Below the pieces are notes generated by a model. It was not told where the DNA came from. It saw only the letters and a program-made list of their open reading frames with translations, and did not search any database. From Acidobacteriota bacterium (GTDB lineage: Bacteria > Acidobacteriota > Blastocatellia > RBC074), in the NCBI GenBank assembly GCA_018269055.1, contig JAFDVI010000016.1, positions 1-64,000 of the forward strand: a stretch of DNA of 64,000 bases. Direction: 5' to 3'. Shown here piece by piece: positions 18,761-30,408 of this stretch. The first letter of the stretch is position 1. Each line of letters begins with the position of its first letter. Made by a program: the position numbers and the translations under genes.

Positions 18761-20458
18761 TCAAGGCTGGGGAGAGGGGCGAATGGGTTTGCCAGTTTTC
18801 TTTTGCTCGTCCGATGTTACGGCAGGGACGCCCGGAGGCACGCCGCCTTCGGAAACGCGCGGCATGACTGGCCCTTGTGAATTCGGCGCGGTCTGCAATT
18901 CTTTCATATCCGCGATCATCAATTCGCCGGTCAATTGCGCGAAAGTCGCCACCTGTCGAACGAAATGATTCGCATCGAACCGGCTGATGTCGGACGCCGC
19001 AGAAGTCGCCCAGTACGCGCCCATCGAACCCATCACCGCAAACCCAGGCGTGCCCAACCGGTTGGTCAACCCGCCCAAACCGTACCAGGGGCCTTGCGGT
19101 TTGCCCGCCTTGCCGTTGCGCCCCGGCACGCGGATGACTGCGCCTTTCAATCCATTGTCCTTCACCGCCTTGACGGCCAGCGCAACCATCTTGTCGTTGT
19201 TGGTGACGTACAAATTGTGCAGGTCTGTGCGTCCGCTCGGTCTGATTTTGTCGCCGTCTTCGACGTATTCGATCTGACCCAGATGTTCCATGCCGATGAC
19301 CGCGACGACTTTGTCTTTGTAGCCGGGATGTTTCGCCAGCCAATCCTGTGCGGCAAAAGCGCGTTCGCCGCCGGGCATGAAGTGGCGATTGTCCATAAAA
19401 AACATCAGCGTGCGCGGGCGTTCCGCTTGCGGAATGCGCGAGAAGTATTTGGCTACGGCCAGAAAGCCGAATGGGCCGTCGTCTTGGGAAATCGAAGGGC
19501 CGTCGCTGTGCGTGCTGAAGACAATCATCTCGTCTTGCGGCGTGCCGTAATCTTTGCCGGGCAAGTAGCTGATCAATTGCCAGGTTTCGGTCGGCGTAAT
19601 ATCGGCGCGCAATCGAAGCGTCGCTTTTGCCCCCTGTTTGGCGTCGGCAATGACTTGTTTGCCGGCTTCACGATCCAGGTAAAGCGATGGCGCGTTGTAA
19701 AGCTGCGGAACGCCGAAGGTGTACATCCCGGCCATCAATGTGTAGTTCGCCTCAAAAGCAAAGATTGCGCCTGCGGCTTTGCCCTGCGTCGCGATGCGAA
19801 TGAACCCGGCGACCTGCGGCAATTGCGACCAGATAATTGAACCGGTCACTTTGTGGTCAATGTCTTTCGGAATGGCTTTGCCGGAAATTGGCCAGCTATC
19901 CACCACAGCCGGATGCTCGAAGTCGTTGGCGTAAATGCTTTCCTGCATCTCGCGCGTGAACTTCGGTTGAAAGATGACAATCTTCCCGGCAATGTCCTTT
20001 GGTGGATTGACGGCATCGTAGTAAACCAAATCCGCCGTCAAGCCTTCTTCCGGCGTCGAACCGGAGTATGCGCCGTAGCTGGCGACCTTGATTTTCCTGC
20101 CATTGGAAACCAGCGACCATTGGGAATCGTCCGGCCATTCCGAGGTATGCCAGCGGTCGTAAGGGAACGCATTGCGCGTCACATCCACCGCGCCATATTC
20201 GTTCAGCTTCTTCTCGACAAACTCCATGAAGTTTCGCCACGAAGCATTTCCGGAAAATGCAGGGCCGCCTTTGGCTTTCAGCGCATGCCATTCAGTGGCT
20301 TCTTCCGGCGTGATGAGGAAGGCAGAGTTGATCTGATTGAGCGGCGTTTTTCGCCTCGACTGCTCGCGAGTCTGAGCAAATGAAGTCAACAACACCGCCA
20401 GACAGATCACCAAACTGAAGAATTGTTTGCCGTGAAATCGCAGCTTTAGATCTTTCAT
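18761..20458 (-). CDS. Exported M28/PA-domain peptidase-like protein
   Basis: 565 residues with a signal peptide (FFSLVICLAVLLTSFAQ). A protease-associated domain spans about residues 130-290 (DLVYYDAVNPPKDIAGKIV ... AGAIFAFE). The C-terminal part resembles M28 metallopeptidases: FSTHSDGPSISQDDGPFG (His/Asp and the DD pair where metal ligands fall), GERAFAAQDWLAKHPGYKDK and MEHLGQ. The classical zinc ligands are not all obvious, so activity is uncertain. GAGAGGAG precedes the ATG. It is the last gene of the long exported-hydrolase operon, 24 bp after the DUF3089 gene. Confidence 0.78.
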   Translation of the reverse strand: MKDLKLRFHGKQFFSLVICLAVLLTSFAQTREQSRRKTPLNQINSAFLITPEEATEWHALKAKGGPAFSGNASWRNFMEFVEKKLNEYGAVDVTRNAFPYDRWHTSEWPDDSQWSLVSNGRKIKVASYGAYSGSTPEEGLTADLVYYDAVNPPKDIAGKIVIFQPKFTREMQESIYANDFEHPAVVDSWPISGKAIPKDIDHKVTGSIIWSQLPQVAGFIRIATQGKAAGAIFAFEANYTLMAGMYTFGVPQLYNAPSLYLDREAGKQVIADAKQGAKATLRLRADITPTETWQLISYLPGKDYGTPQDEMIVFSTHSDGPSISQDDGPFGFLAVAKYFSRIPQAERPRTLMFFMDNRHFMPGGERAFAAQDWLAKHPGYKDKVVAVIGMEHLGQIEYVEDGDKIRPSGRTDLHNLYVTNNDKMVALAVKAVKDNGLKGAVIRVPGRNGKAGKPQGPWYGLGGLTNRLGTPGFAVMGSMGAYWATSAASDISRFDANHFVRQVATFAQLTGELMIADMKELQTAPNSQGPVMPRVSEGGVPPGVPAVTSDEQKKTGKPIRPSPQP

Positions 20459-20482
20459 GATGACGCTCCTCTCGGAGATGTC

Positions 20483-21664
20483 TTATTTCTTGCCTGACTT
20501 GGCAAGATAGGCTTTCGACTGCACTTTGACGAGGTCCACCAGATTTCCAATCGCCACGTTCACATCAATCAAATGCAATCCCCAATTGGCTTGCACCTGC
20601 CCGGCAATCAAAATGTCGCCGGGAATATCGTCGGTGCGCGGGTCTTTCGGATCGCCGTGAACTTTCAGCGCCAGGTACGACCCCTTTTCGTTCTGCACGC
20701 ATTCGGCGGTCAGCAATCCGGGCACGCTGACAAACGGCGTTTTGATCGGTTGCGCAGGCGTCACCCAGGGCTTCGGTTCCGCAGCGGATGACCCGGCAGC
20801 GCGAATCGCGCCCAAGTACGCGTGAAGCTCGGCACTGCCACCGCCCAATGCCGCAGGGTTTGTGCAGGCGACTTCCAGCCCTTCGCCCGGAGCGCGACCA
20901 AACAAACTATTCGCCGGAGGCGGCACGGTTTCGCGGAACGTGACGTAAGAAATGATACAACCGGTTTGATTCGCGGAACGGCAGAGCGGCATGTGCTTGA
21001 ACGTGCCACCGACATCTTTTCCTTTGGGAACGGCGACATTCATTCCCAGCAACATCGCGGAAATGATGCGATCCTGAACCGGTTTGCCGTCAATTTCATT
21101 TCGGATCAATTGCATCAGCACGCCTGAACCTTGCGAATGTCCGATCAAAACCACGCCGCGCCCTTTGTTGTCATTGGCCAGATAATGGTTCCAGGCGTCC
21201 AGCACGTCGTTATACGCCAGGCCGCGATCCACAGACATGGGCTTGCCGGACATTCCGGCGCGCAACGCGGTCAGCGTCACTTGCCGATAGAGCGGCGCAT
21301 ACAGTTTGCATTGCGAACCAAACCGCGCGAATTGATGTTTGATGACGTTCAACTCTTCCGGTCCCGCGTTCATATCGCTATTGGCAGTTGTGTCCAGCGA
21401 AACGGTCGGATACACGTAAAAACAATCAATCGGCGCATTTGCATTGCCTTGCCATTTTTCTTCTTTCAGCTTGCCGTCGGCGCTGACGATGGTCGTCGTC
21501 AGATCAATCGTGCAGGCGTCTTGCCTGCCAGGACGACAAAGCCAGCTTTCGCCTTTGCCGTAATCGTTTTTGGCCTGCGATGCCGTTTGAGTTTTCGCTT
21601 GATGCTGTTTGCCAATCAGCAACAAAGTCAGGATGGCCAAAACAAAAAAAGAACGTCGAAGCAT
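20483..21664 (-). CDS. Exported DUF3089 alpha/beta-hydrolase
   Basis: 393 residues. ATG 21664 has AAGGAG at ideal spacing and begins a signal peptide (RRSFFVLAILTLLLIG); a longer frame to 21730 would run into the inverted repeat. The DUF3089 hallmarks are CFYVYPTVSLDTTANSDM, APLYRQVTLTAL and the nucleophile elbow GHSQGSGVL. These proteins are lipase/esterase-like but uncharacterised. Cys residues in the mature part suggest a disulfide-stabilised extracytoplasmic enzyme. It lies between the PQQ dehydrogenase and the peptidase-like gene in the same orientation. Confidence 0.85.
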   Translation of the reverse strand: MLRRSFFVLAILTLLLIGKQHQAKTQTASQAKNDYGKGESWLCRPGRQDACTIDLTTTIVSADGKLKEEKWQGNANAPIDCFYVYPTVSLDTTANSDMNAGPEELNVIKHQFARFGSQCKLYAPLYRQVTLTALRAGMSGKPMSVDRGLAYNDVLDAWNHYLANDNKGRGVVLIGHSQGSGVLMQLIRNEIDGKPVQDRIISAMLLGMNVAVPKGKDVGGTFKHMPLCRSANQTGCIISYVTFRETVPPPANSLFGRAPGEGLEVACTNPAALGGGSAELHAYLGAIRAAGSSAAEPKPWVTPAQPIKTPFVSVPGLLTAECVQNEKGSYLALKVHGDPKDPRTDDIPGDILIAGQVQANWGLHLIDVNVAIGNLVDLVKVQSKAYLAKSGKK

Positions 21665-21684
21665 CTTTATCTCCTTGGGAAAGT

Positions 21685-21744
21685 GTGGCGCGGGTTGATT
21701 ACCCGCGCGGACAAATCCGGGCGCGGGCAATCAACCCGCGCCAC
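21685..21744. repeat. Inverted repeat in operon spacer (24-base arms)
   Basis: Arms at 21685-21708 and 21721-21744 are complementary with one mismatch; each begins or ends with GTGGCGCGGGTTGAT or its complement. It lies in the 87-bp spacer between the PQQ dehydrogenase stop and the DUF3089 ATG. It could stabilise or attenuate the polycistronic message and belongs to the GTRGCGC-type hairpins seen elsewhere in the window. Confidence 0.85.
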
Positions 21745-21751
21745 ATAATGG

Positions 21752-23614
21752 CTATTTTCCTTCGACAGAAAACGCCAACAGCGCATTTCCGGGCATTCCC
21801 AAAATTCGTCCGTAGCCGGAATTTACATACACGATGCCATTGGCGATGACGGCTCCGCCCGCGTCAATGGTTCCGCCTTTGGCTTGTTTGCCGTTGACGG
21901 CGTCATAGGCTTCAGCCGCCGTGTCGAAATCCCATAGGATTTTGCCGTCGGCGGTTGCGTAGGCTCGCAGGTGTCCATCGGACGTTCCCGAAAAGATCAC
22001 GCCTGGAATCAAACTCGCTGCCGCCGATTGCGCATTGTTGCAACGCGCAGTTCCCCACGAACATTTCACCGTTGGCGCAGGCACCTGCCACAGGATTTTG
22101 CCCGTCGCGATTTCCACCGCCGAAAGTCCGGGTTTGCGTTTGTCCGGCTGGCCGAATGGATCAGCCACCGGCACATACGCGATTTTCGCGTCGGCAGTAA
22201 ATCCCCATTCGATCCCGCCGAGCGCGGTTCCTGCGCCGAGTTTCACTTCCCAAAGCTGTTTGCCCTGCTTGTCAGGATCGAGCGCAAACAAAATTCCGGC
22301 TTTGTTTCCGGCCAGCAAAACGTCTTTGCCGTTGGGCAGCTTTCGCAAAATCGGCGAACTGCCAAAGTCGAAATCCGGCCCTGCGGTTTCCGGGCAATTG
22401 CCAACGCCGGGTTTGCCACAATTCATGATGTAGTTGTCGTTGGGCAGCACCTGATGCGTCCAGCGAATTTTCCCTGTCTTGAGGTCAAAGGCGATGATCG
22501 CATCGGCTCCGCCGGTTGGCGCGTCGGTGTAGGAGTTGCCGGTTCCCGCGTACAACACGCCGCGTTTCACGTCCAACGTCGGTGCTGACCAGATGGCTGC
22601 GCCAGCGGGACCGTACAATTGCGTCCCGGCGGAGTTCTTTTTGTATGGTTTGAGTTCTTCGGTAATGGAGTAAGACTGCCAAATCAGCTTGCCGGTGTAT
22701 GCATCCAACGCCGCCACGCTGCCGCGAAACTTGCAACATTCGTATTTATCTCCACGCGAAATGGCTTCTTCGACGGATGACACCGGCACGTACAACCGGT
22801 CGCCATACAACACCGGGGAACCTGTGATTCTGGCTACAGGATGGTTATCAAGTTTGATCTTCCACAACTCCTGACCGGTTTCAGCGTCCACAGCGTGAAC
22901 CGTCGCTTTCTCATCGCCGAAGTACGCCGCATATTTCGCCTTACCTCCGGCGGGCAAAACGCCAACGGAAACCGCTGTCCGTACCGGAGCGCCTGCGCTG
23001 ACGGCCCAATACGCGCATCCGGATTGCGCATTCAGACAAATCACCTGCCCCGAATCCGTTGTGACATATAACCTGTCTCCAACAACCGTCGGTTGACCAA
23101 TCGCCATTGTTGCCGGATATGCGAACGCCCATTTCACTTTCAGTTTCGGCACATCTGCGGCTTTCAATCCCGGTTTGGGTTGGTACCGCGTGTTGTCTGT
23201 ATCCAGTCCCCAACCGTTCCAGCCCGCAGCTTTCAAGTTGATTGGCCCGCCCGGCGATTGGCAGCGGTTTGTCAATTTCGACGGATCAATCACGCCGGTC
23301 GGTTCTTTGCCGGTCAGGTAAACGGCAAGGGCGCGGATTTCGAGCGGCTTCAAATCCTTGGCTTGCACTTTCATCGAACCATTGGTCAGCGCGTTGATGA
23401 CCTCATCCGGCGACCGGCGGGCAATGATGTTTTTCGGAGGAATGCGGCCTTGCGGATTGTCATGGCAAACGGCGCAGTGTTCGGCGTACAGCGCGGCTCC
23501 ATCGGGCGGAGCGTCTTTGCCGGTTTGCTGCTGCGCGGTGGAGTTGGTTATACGAAAACAGGCCAGCGCAATCACAAACGCGCTGGCCAACAAGAATTTT
23601 GCGGATTGTTTCAT
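21752..23614 (-). CDS. Cytochrome c-PQQ dehydrogenase, polyvinyl-alcohol-dehydrogenase-like
   Basis: 620 residues with a signal peptide ending near STAQQ. A cytochrome c domain (CAVCH at 47-51, distal part [14 protein letters not shown]) precedes an eight-bladed quinoprotein propeller with [27 protein letters not shown] and DLKTGKIRW blade motifs, and a CxxxC-type pair in [19 protein letters not shown]. This domain order is that of the PVA dehydrogenase (cytochrome) family, which oxidises secondary alcohols in polymers and passes electrons to cytochrome c. AGGAA precedes the ATG. Its place among exported ester hydrolases supports a polymer-directed role, but the substrate is inferred. Confidence 0.85.
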   Translation of the reverse strand: MKQSAKFLLASAFVIALACFRITNSTAQQQTGKDAPPDGAALYAEHCAVCHDNPQGRIPPKNIIARRSPDEVINALTNGSMKVQAKDLKPLEIRALAVYLTGKEPTGVIDPSKLTNRCQSPGGPINLKAAGWNGWGLDTDNTRYQPKPGLKAADVPKLKVKWAFAYPATMAIGQPTVVGDRLYVTTDSGQVICLNAQSGCAYWAVSAGAPVRTAVSVGVLPAGGKAKYAAYFGDEKATVHAVDAETGQELWKIKLDNHPVARITGSPVLYGDRLYVPVSSVEEAISRGDKYECCKFRGSVAALDAYTGKLIWQSYSITEELKPYKKNSAGTQLYGPAGAAIWSAPTLDVKRGVLYAGTGNSYTDAPTGGADAIIAFDLKTGKIRWTHQVLPNDNYIMNCGKPGVGNCPETAGPDFDFGSSPILRKLPNGKDVLLAGNKAGILFALDPDKQGKQLWEVKLGAGTALGGIEWGFTADAKIAYVPVADPFGQPDKRKPGLSAVEIATGKILWQVPAPTVKCSWGTARCNNAQSAAASLIPGVIFSGTSDGHLRAYATADGKILWDFDTAAEAYDAVNGKQAKGGTIDAGGAVIANGIVYVNSGYGRILGMPGNALLAFSVEGK

Positions 23615-23641
23615 TCAGTATTCCTACTTGGTGCTTGGAGT

Positions 23642-24667
23642 TTATTTCTTCAGATATTGATCGAACCAGTCAATCGCCATCTTGATCGCTTCGTTGCGCG
23701 ATTCGCGGTAAATGCCGTAGTGAGTGATGTTGGGAATCGAAACGTACTTCTTCTTCGTTCCCGGCATTCGATCATAGGCGATTTTAGCGTGATCTTTATT
23801 GTCGAAGAGTTCTTCTTTTTCCGCAACGATGAACAGCACGGCACAATCTTTGACCTTGGGCGCTTCGTCGCTGGGCAAATAATGAATCAGCTTGTCGCGA
23901 ATCGGCGCGCCGATCAGATTGCCGATGACTTTGGCGCGCGGTTCGGGGTAGCCGATTTCGCCGTGCGCGCGTTTGGTCGCTTCGTCGTAAGTCAGTTTGC
24001 GGTTTTCTTCGTCGGCCATCACCCAGCGCGAATCGAATGCGCCTACCTGGCTTACAATCGCTTTGACGCGCGGATCGCGGGCGGCGACAAAAAACACGTG
24101 GCCGCCGGAATAGCTGGAACCGCGCAACCCTACGCGCTGTTTATCCACGGCGGGTTCGCCCATTGCCCAGTTGATGACCGTGAACCAATCGGTCAACTGC
24201 TCCATCGGGTCAACGTATTCGCGCAATTCTTCGACCTGCGCGGTGAATCGCCGCCCTTCTTTTTTCTCCGGCGGAGCCGCGAGGATAATGCGTCCATCGC
24301 TTTGCCCCCAGCCGCGATAATCAAAGGCAATCACCAGATAGCCGGCGTTCGCCAGCGCCAGCGAATCCCAGCGGAAGTTCGCCGCCGTGCCACCCCAACC
24401 GTGCGCTTGAATGACGGTCGGCAAAGGTTTTCCGGCCAGAGATTTCAGCGAATACAACTCCGCGTGAATGCGCACGCCTTCGCTGATGATTTTTGCCGTG
24501 CGGAATTCGATGTTTTCCGGCGCTTTGAACGCGGGCGCGGTTTGTTGTGGTTGCGCCGCCGGATCAGGCGGTCGCGTGGGATTCGTTTGCTGCGCAAAGG
24601 CCGCGCCGGTTCCGATCAGCAGCGCGAAAATGGCGGGAAGAATTTTGTTTGAAAGACGCTTGGTCAT
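23642..24667 (-). CDS. Exported alpha/beta-hydrolase, S15/acetyl-esterase-like
   Basis: 341 residues with a signal peptide (KILPAIFALLIGTGAAFAQ) and a Pro/Gln-rich linker. The hydrolase core has the oxyanion segment QAHGWGG, AFDYRGWGQSDG and the nucleophile elbow RGSSYSGGH (GxSYxG type, Ser about 185) and a late acidic/His pair (VAEKEELFDN, THYGIY). Its ATG overlaps the cupin stop (ATGA), so the two are translationally coupled. It is a clear paralogue of the protein at 29309-30373 (shared DYRGWG, DPRVKAIV/DSRVKAIV, AEKEEL and terminal layout). Confidence 0.85.
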   Translation of the reverse strand: MTKRLSNKILPAIFALLIGTGAAFAQQTNPTRPPDPAAQPQQTAPAFKAPENIEFRTAKIISEGVRIHAELYSLKSLAGKPLPTVIQAHGWGGTAANFRWDSLALANAGYLVIAFDYRGWGQSDGRIILAAPPEKKEGRRFTAQVEELREYVDPMEQLTDWFTVINWAMGEPAVDKQRVGLRGSSYSGGHVFFVAARDPRVKAIVSQVGAFDSRWVMADEENRKLTYDEATKRAHGEIGYPEPRAKVIGNLIGAPIRDKLIHYLPSDEAPKVKDCAVLFIVAEKEELFDNKDHAKIAYDRMPGTKKKYVSIPNITHYGIYRESRNEAIKMAIDWFDQYLKK

Positions 24668-25017
24668 GGTTTCTGTTCCTTGCAGTCGGTTTTGATGCCG
24701 CCGATAGCTTCTCGTCGCGGTTGATCCACAACGATGGCTCTGCCAACGCTCAGAGCTTTGACGGAATGAAGCGTGTTTGGCGGTATGACGGCCACGGCTC
24801 CTGGGCCGGCAACTTGAGTTTGCCCGTCAATCGTGACTTCAAGTTCGCCTTCCAGAATGTGCCAAACCTCTTCGTTGGAATGAAAGTGTTCGTGAATCGA
24901 AGCTCCCGCTTCGATGTCGTAATAACCGAAGGTCATGGTTTCCGAATTGATAAAGCGCCCTTTCCAGCCCGGACGCGGCTCTTTGGTTTCCAACCGATTG
25001 GTGTTGATGAACGGCAT
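24664..25017 (-). CDS. Small cupin-domain protein
   Basis: 117 residues forming one conserved cupin barrel: GASIHEHFHSNEEVWHILEGELEV (metal ligands H-x-H-x5-E type in two adjacent parts) and a second motif PGAVAVIPPNTLHSV. It has no signal peptide, unlike its operon partners, so it is cytoplasmic. Single-domain cupins may be isomerases, dioxygenases or ligand-sensing proteins. Translational overlap with the following hydrolase suggests handling of that enzyme's product, as an inference. Confidence 0.88.
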   Translation of the reverse strand: MPFINTNRLETKEPRPGWKGRFINSETMTFGYYDIEAGASIHEHFHSNEEVWHILEGELEVTIDGQTQVAGPGAVAVIPPNTLHSVKALSVGRAIVVDQPRREAIGGIKTDCKEQKP

Positions 25018-25065
25018 TGCGCCTTCTCTTAAAAGTTCATGACCTTCGGCTCAACTTCTGACGGC

Positions 25066-26157
25066 TCAGCGTTTGTCAGCAGTTTGAGTTGATTGTTGTA
25101 GCTTGCCGCCTTTTGCCGAAACCATCAACTTGACTAACTCTTCGGTGACTTTCGGCTCCAGGCCTTCGGTGTGGCCTTTGTCAACGCGCACGACATCGGC
25201 GACCACCCGGCCATCTTTACAATCCGGGAAGGCGTACATCTGCGCTTTGCCCGGCGCAGGCAGCAACCCCCAACCCGGACGCAGCAGGTTCAGCCGTGAA
25301 CTGTCATAAACGTAACCCGCCTTGGTATCAACAATCTCTTCCGGCGCGCGGCGCGGGCCACAGGAATACTTCCTGGCCCATTCGGAAGTTTCGGGCACGC
25401 CTTTTTCATCCACTTCGCGCTGACCGGTTTCGTAAATAAACGAGAAATCGCCGGTCGGAAGTTCGCGCAACGCAGCCATTGCCGAAGCCATGGATGAAGC
25501 GCCCGCCGGTGGAGCCGTCGCAGTTGCCGCAGGGGCGGCGGCGCCTGTCGGCGCAAAGGTCGCCGAGCGCCCCGGATTTCCGCCCAACCGTCCGCCAGAC
25601 AGGCTCAGCCAGCCATCGGCTCTCTCTTTGAAAAACTCCGTGCGAATCAAGCGATTGGAAGTCATGCCGCCTTGCGAATGGCCGACCAGCCAAAACGCCT
25701 TGATGTTTTCCTTGCCGAGTTGGTCAACCACGAAATTGACGATGTTCTGCAGATACTGGTCATCGGCATCCGACCACACACGCGTTGGCGAATTCGGAGT
25801 GGCGATTACCAAACGGTATTTGTCTTTGTAATCCATCAGCGGAAAGTAGTTGCGCTGCCAGTTTCCGTACGATCCTGCGCCGTGCAGGCTGAGGATGAAC
25901 GTGACTTTTTCGCCTTTCTTCAAATCGCAGGGGTAATCCAGAAAGTACGTACGGCGCGTTTTCATCTCCACCACATTGCCCTGGTTGATGACCATTGGGC
26001 CGCTGCATTCGCTGTCGGGGCAATGCAGATAAGGCGTTGTGGTGCAGGTCGTGCCCGCAAACCGGAATGGTTGATCCTGCGCGCTGGCCAGTCCGGCCAT
26101 CACGACAACCACGCTCAGCAAAACCAACAATCTGGTGAAGTTGATGGACTCTTTCAT
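25066..26157 (-). CDS. Exported PHB-depolymerase/feruloyl-esterase-like hydrolase
   Basis: 363 residues with a signal peptide ([18 protein letters not shown]). The esterase core has [14 protein letters not shown] (oxyanion), [16 protein letters not shown] and the elbow [11 protein letters not shown], as in the LpqC/poly(3-hydroxybutyrate) depolymerase family of carbohydrate esterase 1-like enzymes. The mature N-terminus has Cys pairs ([15 protein letters not shown]), probably disulfides. An Ala/Pro linker (about 200-215) is inserted after [17 protein letters not shown] precedes the ATG. It is encoded 12 bp after DUF6351. Confidence 0.85.
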   Translation of the reverse strand: MKESINFTRLLVLLSVVVVMAGLASAQDQPFRFAGTTCTTTPYLHCPDSECSGPMVINQGNVVEMKTRRTYFLDYPCDLKKGEKVTFILSLHGAGSYGNWQRNYFPLMDYKDKYRLVIATPNSPTRVWSDADDQYLQNIVNFVVDQLGKENIKAFWLVGHSQGGMTSNRLIRTEFFKERADGWLSLSGGRLGGNPGRSATFAPTGAAAPAATATAPPAGASSMASAMAALRELPTGDFSFIYETGQREVDEKGVPETSEWARKYSCGPRRAPEEIVDTKAGYVYDSSRLNLLRPGWGLLPAPGKAQMYAFPDCKDGRVVADVVRVDKGHTEGLEPKVTEELVKLMVSAKGGKLQQSTQTADKR

Positions 26158-26169
26158 GTCGTTTTCTCC

Positions 26170-28287
<2,118 letters not shown>

Positions 28288-28298
28288 GACGAACTCCA

Positions 28299-29192
28299 TT
28301 ATTTCTGCGGATCGTTTCCGTTGATGAATTTGACCAGGCTCTGCGCGTATTCTTTCGGGATATACGGCGCAGCGATGGCGGTCAGATGTGATTTTCCGGG
28401 CAACACGACGCTGGTGAAGTTTCTGGCTTCGCGCCACATGCGATGAGTTTTCGCCAGAGGCCGGTCGTATTCGCCGTTGATCGCCAGCAAAGGAATGTCC
28501 AGTTTTGTCAGGTCGAACGGCGGAGCGGTTGGCGTTGTGCGAGTCGTCGTTCCGCCAGTTGCCGGTGTGGTTGTGGCAGCGCGCGGTTGCGGTGGAGTCG
28601 CCGCCAACTTTTCTGCCTCCTCGCGGTTCATTCCATTATCCATCGCGTGGCGAATGCGTAAGTTCCGGCTCGCGGTGTCTTCGTCAGGGTCGCGCCCTTC
28701 CTTGTCTTTCGGCACTTTCGCGCGCCATTCCGGATCGGTTTCGGGAATGCCCGACCCGCCAAAGCTGGCGGTGATGATGCGGTCGGGAATTAACCCGAGC
28801 AACCGCCCGACGATTGCGCCGCCCATTGAATAGCCATGCAAATGCGCTTTCTGGATTTTCAGATGATCCATCATTTCGATGACATCTTCGGCACGGCCAG
28901 GGCCATTCAGTTGAGGTTTGTCACTCTTGCCGTGATTGCGACAATCCAGCGCAATGACTTGATGATTTTTGGCCAGCGCTTCGGCTACTCCATTGCGAAA
29001 CCAATTGCCCAGCGCGCTGCCCGTGTACCCGTGAATCAGAATGACCGGCGTACCTTTGCCGATCGTGTAGTAAACAATCTTCACTCCGTCTTTGGTCTTG
29101 AAGGAATCTTCTTTTGGTTTGGGTTGGGCGTTGGCCACGCCTGTGAACAACAGCAAGCACAGCGCGATCAGGAATGTGTTGAATCGTTTCAT
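28299..29192 (-). CDS. Exported alpha/beta-fold hydrolase
   Basis: 297 residues from ATG 29192, with GAGGAGA before it; the frame extends to 29273 into a repeat and is rejected. The signal peptide is FNTFLIALCLLLFTGVANAQ. The canonical hydrolase features are VILIHGYTGSALGNW, ALDCRNHGKSDKP and elbow LHGYSMGGAIVG, with the late GKSHL histidine. A Thr/Pro-rich segment (ATTTPATGGTTTRTTPTAPP) is inserted before the C-terminal strand block, an unusual low-complexity loop. It is likely an esterase or lipase of the polymer-degradation operon. Confidence 0.87.
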   Translation of the reverse strand: MKRFNTFLIALCLLLFTGVANAQPKPKEDSFKTKDGVKIVYYTIGKGTPVILIHGYTGSALGNWFRNGVAEALAKNHQVIALDCRNHGKSDKPQLNGPGRAEDVIEMMDHLKIQKAHLHGYSMGGAIVGRLLGLIPDRIITASFGGSGIPETDPEWRAKVPKDKEGRDPDEDTASRNLRIRHAMDNGMNREEAEKLAATPPQPRAATTTPATGGTTTRTTPTAPPFDLTKLDIPLLAINGEYDRPLAKTHRMWREARNFTSVVLPGKSHLTAIAAPYIPKEYAQSLVKFINGNDPQK

Positions 29193-29210
29193 GGCGTCTC
29201 CTCTGGAAAA

Positions 29211-29292
29211 GTAGTGCAACCAGCCATGGCTCTGCGCTACTTTCGGCAAAATCGAATTAAGTAGGCGGCGCAACCATGGCTGGTTGCGCTAC
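29211..29292. repeat. Intergenic inverted repeat of the GTAGCGCAACC family, copy 1
   Basis: Two related arms, 29211-29240 (GTAGTGCAACCAGCCATGG...) and 29261-29292 (whose complement begins GTAGCGCAACCAGCCATGG), form a long imperfect hairpin in the spacer between two hydrolase genes. A closely related copy is at 38971-39051. Confidence 0.85.
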
Positions 29293-29308
29293 TGCCGCTG
29301 CATGATTT

Positions 29309-30373
29309 TCACTGTTTCATGGCGTTCTTTGGCTCCAATCCCAGATGTTCGCGGAACCAGGCGGCGGCTGCATTGGAGCTGATTTCAAATGCTTCGCCGA
29401 TGTACATCTCAAAATGCGTGATGCCGGGAACGATCAAGAGCTTTTTCGGGCCGGTCAGCACGTCCATCGCCGCAATGGCGTTTTCTTTGTTGTTGATCAG
29501 TTCTTCTTTTTCCGCCGGGATCAGCAACACCGGACGGTCGCCGATGGCTTTCAAATAATGGAACGGGCGATATTCGGCGACCATCTGCGTGGTTTCCATA
29601 TCTACCATCCGCCGATACGAAAAGCCTGTTTCAAACTCGCCACCTTTTCCGGTACGAGCGCGCTGGATCGCATCTTCCAGCGCCTTGCCGCGAAGCGGGA
29701 CAGGTCCAACCGGTGAATTTTTGCCGGAAATGGCCGGGACCTGTCCAACAATGGCTTTGACGCGTGAATCCAGGGCGGCAACGACAATCACGTTACCGCC
29801 AGCAAAGCTCGATCCCCAAATACCGATGCGGTCGGGGTCAACGCCGGGTTCGCCTTGCAAGTAGGAAATGGCATTGCGGTAATCTTCGACCTGTTTCAGC
29901 GGAATCAGCCGCGTGCGTTTCGTCACCGTTTCGACTTTGCCGTTGCTATATCGCACATCATCGCGAACAGGTTCTTTTTCGCCACGGCTGACGGTGGGCT
30001 GCGCTTGCGCAATAAAGCCGTCGCTCGAACCCCAGCCGCGATAATCAATCACCATCGCCACCAATCCTCGTTCGGCGAAGCGCGCGGCGTATTTTTCAAT
30101 CGAAAAATGGTTTCCCGCCCAGCCTTGTCCCAGCACAATGCCCGGCGTTTTGCCGGTCGCGGAAAATCCTTTGGGAAAAAAGATTTTGCCGTAACAGGCG
30201 ACGCCGTCGCTGTAATAGGTGATTTCGCGCGTGGTGACGCCTTCGGCCAGGGTGTACACCCAATCCGGCGGCCAAAGTCCGGTTTTGAGTTTCTTTTCCT
30301 GCTGTTTGTCCTGCGCGAAAGTCGTCAGCGACAACAACAGTGCGATCAGGGTGCAAAGGAAACGTTTGTTCAT
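29309..30373 (-). CDS. Exported alpha/beta-hydrolase, paralogue of the 23642-24667 protein
   Basis: 354 residues from ATG 30373 (CTGGAGAA upstream), starting with signal peptide FLCTLIALLLSLTTFAQ. Core motifs are LGQGWAGNHFS, VIDYRGWGSSDG, the elbow WGSSFAGGN and the acid/His segments PAEKEELINN and THFEMY. The similarity with 23642-24667 runs through the whole fold, so the operon contains a duplicated hydrolase. Extra residues (about 120-150, QPTVSRGEKEPVRDDVRY) differ between the copies and may alter specificity. Confidence 0.85.
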   Translation of the reverse strand: MNKRFLCTLIALLLSLTTFAQDKQQEKKLKTGLWPPDWVYTLAEGVTTREITYYSDGVACYGKIFFPKGFSATGKTPGIVLGQGWAGNHFSIEKYAARFAERGLVAMVIDYRGWGSSDGFIAQAQPTVSRGEKEPVRDDVRYSNGKVETVTKRTRLIPLKQVEDYRNAISYLQGEPGVDPDRIGIWGSSFAGGNVIVVAALDSRVKAIVGQVPAISGKNSPVGPVPLRGKALEDAIQRARTGKGGEFETGFSYRRMVDMETTQMVAEYRPFHYLKAIGDRPVLLIPAEKEELINNKENAIAAMDVLTGPKKLLIVPGITHFEMYIGEAFEISSNAAAAWFREHLGLEPKNAMKQ

Positions 30374-30408
30374 AATGTTCTCCAGTTTCATTGATCCGAA
30401 CAAAAAGC

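Noticed and set aside
23093-24652. Long plus-strand open frame (519 codons) opposite the PQQ dehydrogenase and hydrolase genes
   Set aside because: It spans two well-supported minus-strand genes, has no family motifs and its composition is that of an antisense shadow in a GC-biased codon frame.
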